Shown one piece after another: positions 57,925-64,000 of a stretch of DNA of 64,000 nt. Below the pieces are notes generated by a model. It did no database searches, was not told where the DNA came from, and worked only from the letters and a program-made list of their open reading frames with translations. The translations under genes and the position numbers were made by a program. Source of the stretch: Costus lasius. Its lineage: Eukaryota > Streptophyta > Magnoliopsida > Zingiberales > Costaceae. The DNA lies in the NCBI GenBank assembly GCA_027563935.2, contig CM050450.1, positions 32,351,439 through 32,415,438 of the forward strand, read 5' to 3'. Positions within the stretch are counted from its first letter, which is position 1, and each line of letters opens with the position of its first letter.

Positions 57925-60544
57925 GGAGCGAGGGATGCGGGTGCGTCTTGAGCCAGACTCTGCACCATTGCTTTTTGTTCTGAGCAGGTGCTCAACTTGT
58001 TTTTTCAACTCTTAGATTCTCCCACTTTTGGGCATTATGCGGTCAACTTATTAATCAGTTATTGGCTTTCGGCTCAGAGTTCCACTACTAGTACGTTTCT
58101 CTTTTGAGAGTGTTGTATTAATTTTTTATCCATTTTTTTTTTGTTGTTTTATATTGATTTTTTTCCTTTACTTTTCCATCTAAATGTTTATAAATGAATT
58201 ATTTGTCAATTCATTCATAACTAGTTAATATAAGTAATCAGTATTTGTAATTCATTGCATTGGAAATTTGTTGATTGCCATAGTTGCATATTTATTGATG
58301 ACTCTCCTGGGAAGCATTCACAATTTCTTGCTCTCATTGTTTCAAATTTTTTCATGAGTACTGGAAACAAGGAATTCTTTATCAGAATTTAAATCAACTA
58401 GATAGTTGTTCGTGTAGCTAAAAGAATAACTACAACACTTGAAAACTCATGTTTAAGTATCCATGTACCTCAAATTTTTGGGAACAAGTATCCCTATCTG
58501 CATGCTTTAATTTTGATAGACAAGAAAAGTATATGACAAGAGTGTGTGTTAGTTTAACGGTTAAGGAGCTTAGTTATTGATAATAACATCTTAGGATCAA
58601 ACTCCACTCTCATTATTTAATTTGTTTATGTCAAAAAATATAAATTTCTAATAATTAATCTTGAAACACTTAAATAATAAATTTTCATTATTTAATTTAT
58701 CTATGTCAAAAAAAATATAAATTTCTAATAATTAATCTTGAAACACTTAAATAATAAATTTGGACTGGTGTATATGCATACAACAGAGTTTTTACTATAA
58801 ATTAACTAAACAAATTATCCAAACTGTGTAGGTCAGCCTATTTGAAAACCTAAGCCCATATTTAGTGTAGTTTGTACTTGGGCTTGCTTCTAATATGGGT
58901 CACACTAGTTTTAAGCTTATTTAATAAAATTGTGTCTAATTTGGACATTACGAGCCTAGATTGTGGCCTATGTCTATTATAGACATACTACAAATTGTTA
59001 ACAAAGTTGAAATAAATAAATAAATATATATATTATTTACAGTCATAATAAAATAATGATGACAAAATTAACATAATATATAAATTAATTGTTTTAAAAT
59101 AATTTTCATAAAGAAAAAAATTATTTAAAACATAATAAAAAAAATATTATTCCTTCTAAAAATGGCTTTAGAAGATAACTTTAAATCATAAATATTTAAC
59201 TGACTTTAGCAAAAGCAATTAAAAGCCTTATTATTAAAGGTTCATAAAATGACTTGACTCATATGCGGTTGCAACTCTTTCTAATGTAGACACTAAACAT
59301 AACATAGTCAAGTTTTAATGGAGATTTTTAGGAGTAAAATTAAAAAAAAATTTCAATTTAATTTAAATTTTTATCTAGTTAAATTAAATTAATTTAATTA
59401 TTTATATTGGTTATTAATGATTAATGCTACGCAATTACTCAATCTAATCACGCATAGTCATTTGGGTTTCAAATATAGAAAAGAATTCTCGGGCAAAGAT
59501 ACAGTTGCATGGCCGCCTATAGTAGCCTCTAAGCATATATTTTTATATTCACGGCAAATTTTTTTTTTTTTTTTGCAATACAATGATATGTAGGTCATGC
59601 TAAATAATTTTTAGTTTTAATTATCTTCAAATATTTATGCTCAAACTAGTCTTTAGGTAAGAATTTGACCTTTTGTCTAAACTAAATCATCTCGATTAAA
59701 AAGCCCTCACTCTAGGTCAAATGGATGCACGAGAGCTATTTGGGCAGGATTCAATCTGGTATTTCACTTTCCCCATTATGGGCTCTTGGTGCTTAAGTAT
59801 TTTGGCACTTAGGGACACTCGAAAGGCAATGGTCTCCTTTCGCATCGCAAATGTGTGTTCTATTAAACTCTTAGTGGATCCCTAGTTTAACTCTCAAGTA
59901 CTAGGGAATTTAATTTAGGACTTCGACTATAGCAGCCCCTTCGGCAAAGACATGTCATTTAGTTCTTTGATTGTCAATGGACAGTAGAAAATCTCTATAT
60001 TGTGCTCTGTAGCCCTGCTTGATATGTTCAGAATGTTTATTAGTATTCCTATTGTTAAAGAATAGCAGGTAAAATTTATATTTTGCATTATGCACAGTGA
60101 AAGTTCTAGAAGCAGATAGGTGGGTGCCTCTCTCTATCCAAACCTGCCCAATTAGGTCTAGACGCCTTCTACCAATGGTCAAACATTTATAAATGACACT
60201 CATTTTGTCGACGGCTAGTTTTGATTTTTGCTCCATTTTTGGCCTCAAACCTAAATATGCAATCTAGACTATCATGAGCAAGCGCTTAGCCTTGATTATG
60301 CCCTTAGATCAATTGATTTAAACCATTGATGTAATTAATATCAATCTAGATCGATCTAGCTTTGAAATGGACTTGAATTATTACATAATTCATGTTAGAC
60401 AATAGCATAGCAGGTGAAAATAATTTTTTTGTGACATGTATAATGGAAGTTTCAACCCATAACCTATTCATTTTCTAGAGGATCCATGTGAGATAAAGGA
60501 AATAAATAGATGTATTATAGAAGATTACCCTTGTAGCGTGATCT
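57925..60544. other. Upstream intergenic DNA, no gene recognised
   Basis: Mostly AT-rich. It holds a 75-bp tandem duplication (58610-58760) and a 16-bp T run near 59560. An open frame on the minus strand at 59955-60248 has no similarity I recognise and is probably chance. Confidence 0.5.
58610..58760. repeat. 75-bp tandem duplication
   Basis: TCATTATTTAATTT starts at 58610 and again at 58685; the copies share TTCTAATAATTAATCTTG and AACACTTAAATAATAAATT and differ at a few bases. Confidence 0.92.
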
Positions 60545-62137
60545 TGTTGGAAAACCCCGAGCAATTTTAAAATGAAAAACACAACGGAAGCTATGCTCGA
60601 AACAAGTTTCCTAATTCAATAGGATCAGCTTACGAGGGAGGCACCTTATTAGGAAAGCTCAGGCGTGGCTGATGATGGTGAGACACGCAAGTGTTGATCC
60701 TTTGCAGTTATGCACACATGGGTTTCTCAAGATCTCTCTACCTCCGCACCTAGTGCTAGCCTCGAGAGTAAAGATTCACATCTTATGATACTTTTCAACT
60801 TATGCCAACTTCAAGGAAGTTGCGCCGAGCAGAATAGGGAGGGGAAGCACCAAGGAGAGATGTCCAAACCTCTCTACAACTTGCGCCAAGGAGGCAATGG
60901 AGAACTCCTTGCCTTTCTTGCTCTTGCCAATTGAAGAATTTGACACAAGAGGAAGGAGTGGTGCCACTTCAAAGGGGGTGACGGCTAGGGCTAGGACGAG
61001 GGGTTAGGCAGCTAGAGTTGTAAGAAGACAAGTTATCTGATTCTCTTATGCGCTTATCCCTTGACCCTCCTTATATAGAGTTTAAGACACGAGTCCCACA
61101 TCTTAAGATATTCACATATTTGAATATAAATATTCAAGACATGAGTCTAAGCAATGGACCTCTTTAAATTACAGTGAATCAAGTCGACAAGCCACCGAAC
61201 TAATTCAGTGCTTTGTACATCACTTGGCTTGTTGACTAAAACTAGTCAACTAAGGTCAAATGCGATCACCCGAAGGTCAACCAAGGTCAACCAAACTCAA
61301 AGCATAATCTAACTCTATATGATCATATCCACCTTATTAGATGCATCCGAGATGCATCAGACTCCCAATTTGATCCAAATCAACCAAATGACTCGATTAT
61401 AGGCTACCCGATGAATACGAGATCTCAAGTGTCTAGGTGTGCGACCCTGTAGGTTCCTCTGATCTTGGCAATAATGATCTGACAACCATTAGAAGTAGTG
61501 AGAGATATTTAGCAACACATCGCTGCTACCCAAGTTATCGAAGTGGAGTCATCATCGACATCCCCTAAACTGTGACAAGATACATATGCGCTATAGTCCC
61601 TTTGCCAGGCTGATATCCTGATTAGACAAAAATGTTATACTTGTTTATCTCAATCTAATGGTGATGACTAAATCAGGCTTTTACTTGAGTATGGTCATAC
61701 ACTTTCAATCATGCATCCAAATGTGAGGTGCCCAAGGATATCAAGCTTCCACTCAAAGAAAGGGCAAATCCAATCTTGGCTCATTGAATCTCTCATATGG
61801 CTTATGATACACCCAACGACAATTATTATGACTCCCCTTCTATAGCAAAACATTAGGTTGTATTAAAGTGTACTACTTACCATATAGAGATGTCAATGAC
61901 CTCAAGTCAAAAGATAAATGTACCTCTGTAATTATGAGATTTAACTTGAGACATCAAGCTAAATCCTCATGGCGGGTTGGTCTAGTATATTTACCTTAAT
62001 ATACTCATATGCATACATTAGCCACGCATGCTCAACCAGCCCATAAACCAACCTCAGATGTACCATAGCCATATCCACTATAGCACTCGACCGGATATAA
62101 TCTTTGAGGCTAGATAAAACCTATCTCCAGGGACATT
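60545..62137 (-). mobile_element. Copia-B-family LTR fragment
   Basis: The minus strand matches the Copia-B LTR from its 3' end (GCTCGGGGTTTTCCAACA at 60545) back to AGAGATAG..ATGTCC-like sequence at about 62137. That corresponds to all but the first ~130 bp of the LTR. It includes TATATAAGGAGG near 61065-61080 (minus strand), the same promoter position as in 13698-15391. No internal region adjoins it and I found no target duplication, so it is a truncated solo LTR or a diverged subfamily with a different 5' end. Confidence 0.8.
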
Positions 62138-64000
62138 ATTGTTTTGCTTAGTTTTAGAATTGTATGCTTAGCCCTAGTTATCTTCCTAATAGCATGATGA
62201 GTCATATAGTTTAATTTATTTTGCATGCTAGTTGTAATTTATTTTATAGTTTTAGTTGCATATGTAATTTCAGATTTTAACATAAAACTACAAAATTCTA
62301 TTTTTCAAAGCCACGTTAGTTATAGTTGCATTATCGATTGGAACATCTTATTCATGCTAGCCCATCACATGCTTCCCCCTACATCAGCTTGGTAAAACTG
62401 ATAATAATATAGTTGATTGTAGTATCATTAATCATGCTAGCTGATGCAAGAGCAACACAGCAAACTCAGCTTTACTGCTCAGACTCCGACTTCACAGAAT
62501 GTTCCACGGGCGGCCCAGTGACAGAAACCTCGCCCCGTGGCTTCTGCAGCTGCGTTCCAGATCACAAGCTCAATTCTGCACAGATTGTTCCTCGGGGGAC
62601 CAGGCGACCAGAACCTCACTCGTGGACCTTGGAGGTGTCATCCAGGGCTCCGATCATCACCAGACTCTGGCTACAACATCTCCTCATTTGTGCAAACTCA
62701 TGGTCCAAAGTATCCGGCCGTCCGACGGTCGGATTGCCGGAAACGAGCTCCACCATGCCCGGCGACATCGTTCCCCACTCCGCCCATCCGCAACTCCGAT
62801 CAACGCCAAATTCCTGCCACAGGCTCTCCTCGTCGCCGCGAACTCACAGCCGGAAACAATCGGCCATCCGGCCGGTGGATCATCGGAAACGGAAGTTTCT
62901 CCAATTTCCAGTTTCTGTCGCCGTCTGCCCTATTCCCTGGCCGGCGCGCCACGATCGGACGTCGGAAGCTTCCCTGCCGCCCGAAATCGCCACACACATC
63001 TCCAGCCGGACTATCGCCGGCTATTGAGCACCGATCATCGACCGACGGCGTACCCTTGTTCTCCGCCCTCGAGCGGAACGAAGAGAAGGGAGAAAGCCAA
63101 CGGCCCAGATCACTCAGCATCCATCCAGCGATCAGATCAGCTTCAAGTAAATCAATGGCTGGTATTGTTTCGTCTAGATCTGCTCCAATCGGACGAGTTT
63201 CAAGATGATCCAGGTGGCGATCCCCACTAATTCGAACCAGATCTATCCATCCATGCCATCAGATCTCCGATCAGACACCCAGATCAGAAGATATCATCAA
63301 TGCTTAAACGGACGGCTCACATTTAAAGCGACCTGAAGCTTCCCAAACACACTTGGTTGCTGGAATATTCTCAGTCAAATGTACCTTGTTTTTCAACTTT
63401 TTTTAGAATAGTTGTTAGAACATTTGTTGTAACCACCCCTCATGTGAGTGGTGTGGGTTTGCCCTCCCTTAGCTTATAAAAGGGAGATAGGGCCTAGTGT
63501 TTTAGTTAGTTCACAAGCTTACAAGTCTGCGAGGGACTGCGAGGGGTCTTGTAACTCCGGAGTAGTGGTCGGTGCCTCGACTCCGCGAAGCGTGTGGAAG
63601 TAGAGTGAGGTTGTAGGCAAGGTGTACGATCCTTGGCCTCGTCTCGATACCTCATCTTCTTCGTTTGTAATGGTTAGTAGTTTCATTTGAGTGCTATTTT
63701 CGTAGTTGAATGCCTTGGTTATCTATTTTCCCATCCGTTGCTCTAATACGTATCCGATGTCTTTGAGTCCGCGTGTTTGATCGTGAGTTTTCCAATCGTT
63801 CGTACGCTTCCCGAATCGTTCTTACGCCCTCCTAGAGTCGGTCTAGGAGATCTTTTTGTCCCGTAGCTTGGCGCTACACCACTAACCTATTGAATGAGAT
63901 GGTTATCTTCACATAATGTAGTATCGTTATCTTTTGTTAAAATTGATAATAATATAGTTGATTGACTCACTAAATGATTGAATCAAACCAAAGTGGTGGC
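62138..64000. other. Unassigned segment with a GC-rich block
   Basis: 62138-62430 is AT-rich. 62430-63220 is GC-rich, dominated by CCGG/CGCC words, and stays open for about 200 codons in all three plus frames and one minus frame, with no convincing protein in any. That pattern points to composition, not coding. 63400-63900 looks like an LTR or promoter-leader region with a TATA box at 63475. A 19-bp sequence, GATAATAATATAGTTGATT, occurs on both sides (62399 and 63944). It may be a retroelement end that continues past the window. Confidence 0.4.
63475..63482 (+). promoter_or_regulatory. Candidate TATA box
   Basis: TATAAAAG in CTTATAAAAGGGAG, preceded by a CCACCCCTCATGTGAGTGG dyad at about 63433. 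The following 30-100 bp is the kind of leader seen in plant LTR promoters. No downstream coding region is visible before the window ends. Confidence 0.5.

Noticed and set aside
59955..60248. A 97-residue minus-strand frame in the 60 kb region
   Set aside because: No recognisable domain, no promoter or splice context, and AT-rich flanks; treated as chance.
62413..63230. Overlapping 200-240-codon open frames in the GC-rich block
   Set aside because: Open in several frames and both strands at once, rich in Pro, Arg and Ser, and without any domain; best explained by GC composition.

Overview
This window is nuclear DNA from a flowering plant. It shows interrupted genes with GT-AG introns, plant-type Copia, Athila and Tekay retrotransposons, satellite DNA and AT-rich intergenic DNA. 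The GC-rich exons of the small secreted-protein gene near 57.6 kb would suit a monocot, but that is weak evidence and I cannot name the species.

Only two host genes are supported. Positions 1797-7228 (+) hold the 3' part of a homeobox-DDT (RINGLET, RLT3-like) chromatin gene. Nine coding exons join in frame (785 residues) and cover the DDT, winged-helix, WHIM and CxxC zinc-binding parts; the homeodomain end lies left of the window. Positions 57336-57877 (-) hold a complete two-exon phylloplanin-like secreted protein with its own TATA box.

The 45 kb between them is repeat DNA. An array of ~118-bp repeats (9.88-10.7 kb) is followed by a 150-160-bp satellite (10.74-12.57 kb). A Copia element (Copia-A, 12571-53159, target duplication AGACA) split that satellite, which resumes at 53160. 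Copia-A has itself received three insertions. Copia-B (13698-36599, CTTAT) lies in its gag. A young Tekay-type Ty3/gypsy element (37637-47616, minus strand, ACTAT) lies in its protease region. A PIF/Harbinger-like element (51837-52771, TTA) lies in its right LTR. Copia-B in turn carries four Athila-like solo LTRs, one LTR plus a stub, one truncated minus-strand Athila-like element, and one Tekay-type solo LTR, most with 5-bp target duplications. A solo-like Copia-B LTR fragment lies at 60.5-62.1 kb, and an unexplained GC-rich segment with a TATA box ends the window.

The most striking unexplained signals are inside the LTRs. (i) Three Athila-like LTRs each carry five stem-loops with a near-constant 11-nt loop (GCACGARAGTG) and arms that change in compensating ways. 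(ii) Six LTRs carry arrays of interrupted palindromes starting about 255 bp from the LTR start, with the palindrome sequence differing between subfamilies. (iii) Tekay-type LTRs carry repeats with a 4-bp-arm, 7-nt-loop dyad whose arms also covary. No CRISPR, operon or prokaryotic system is present.
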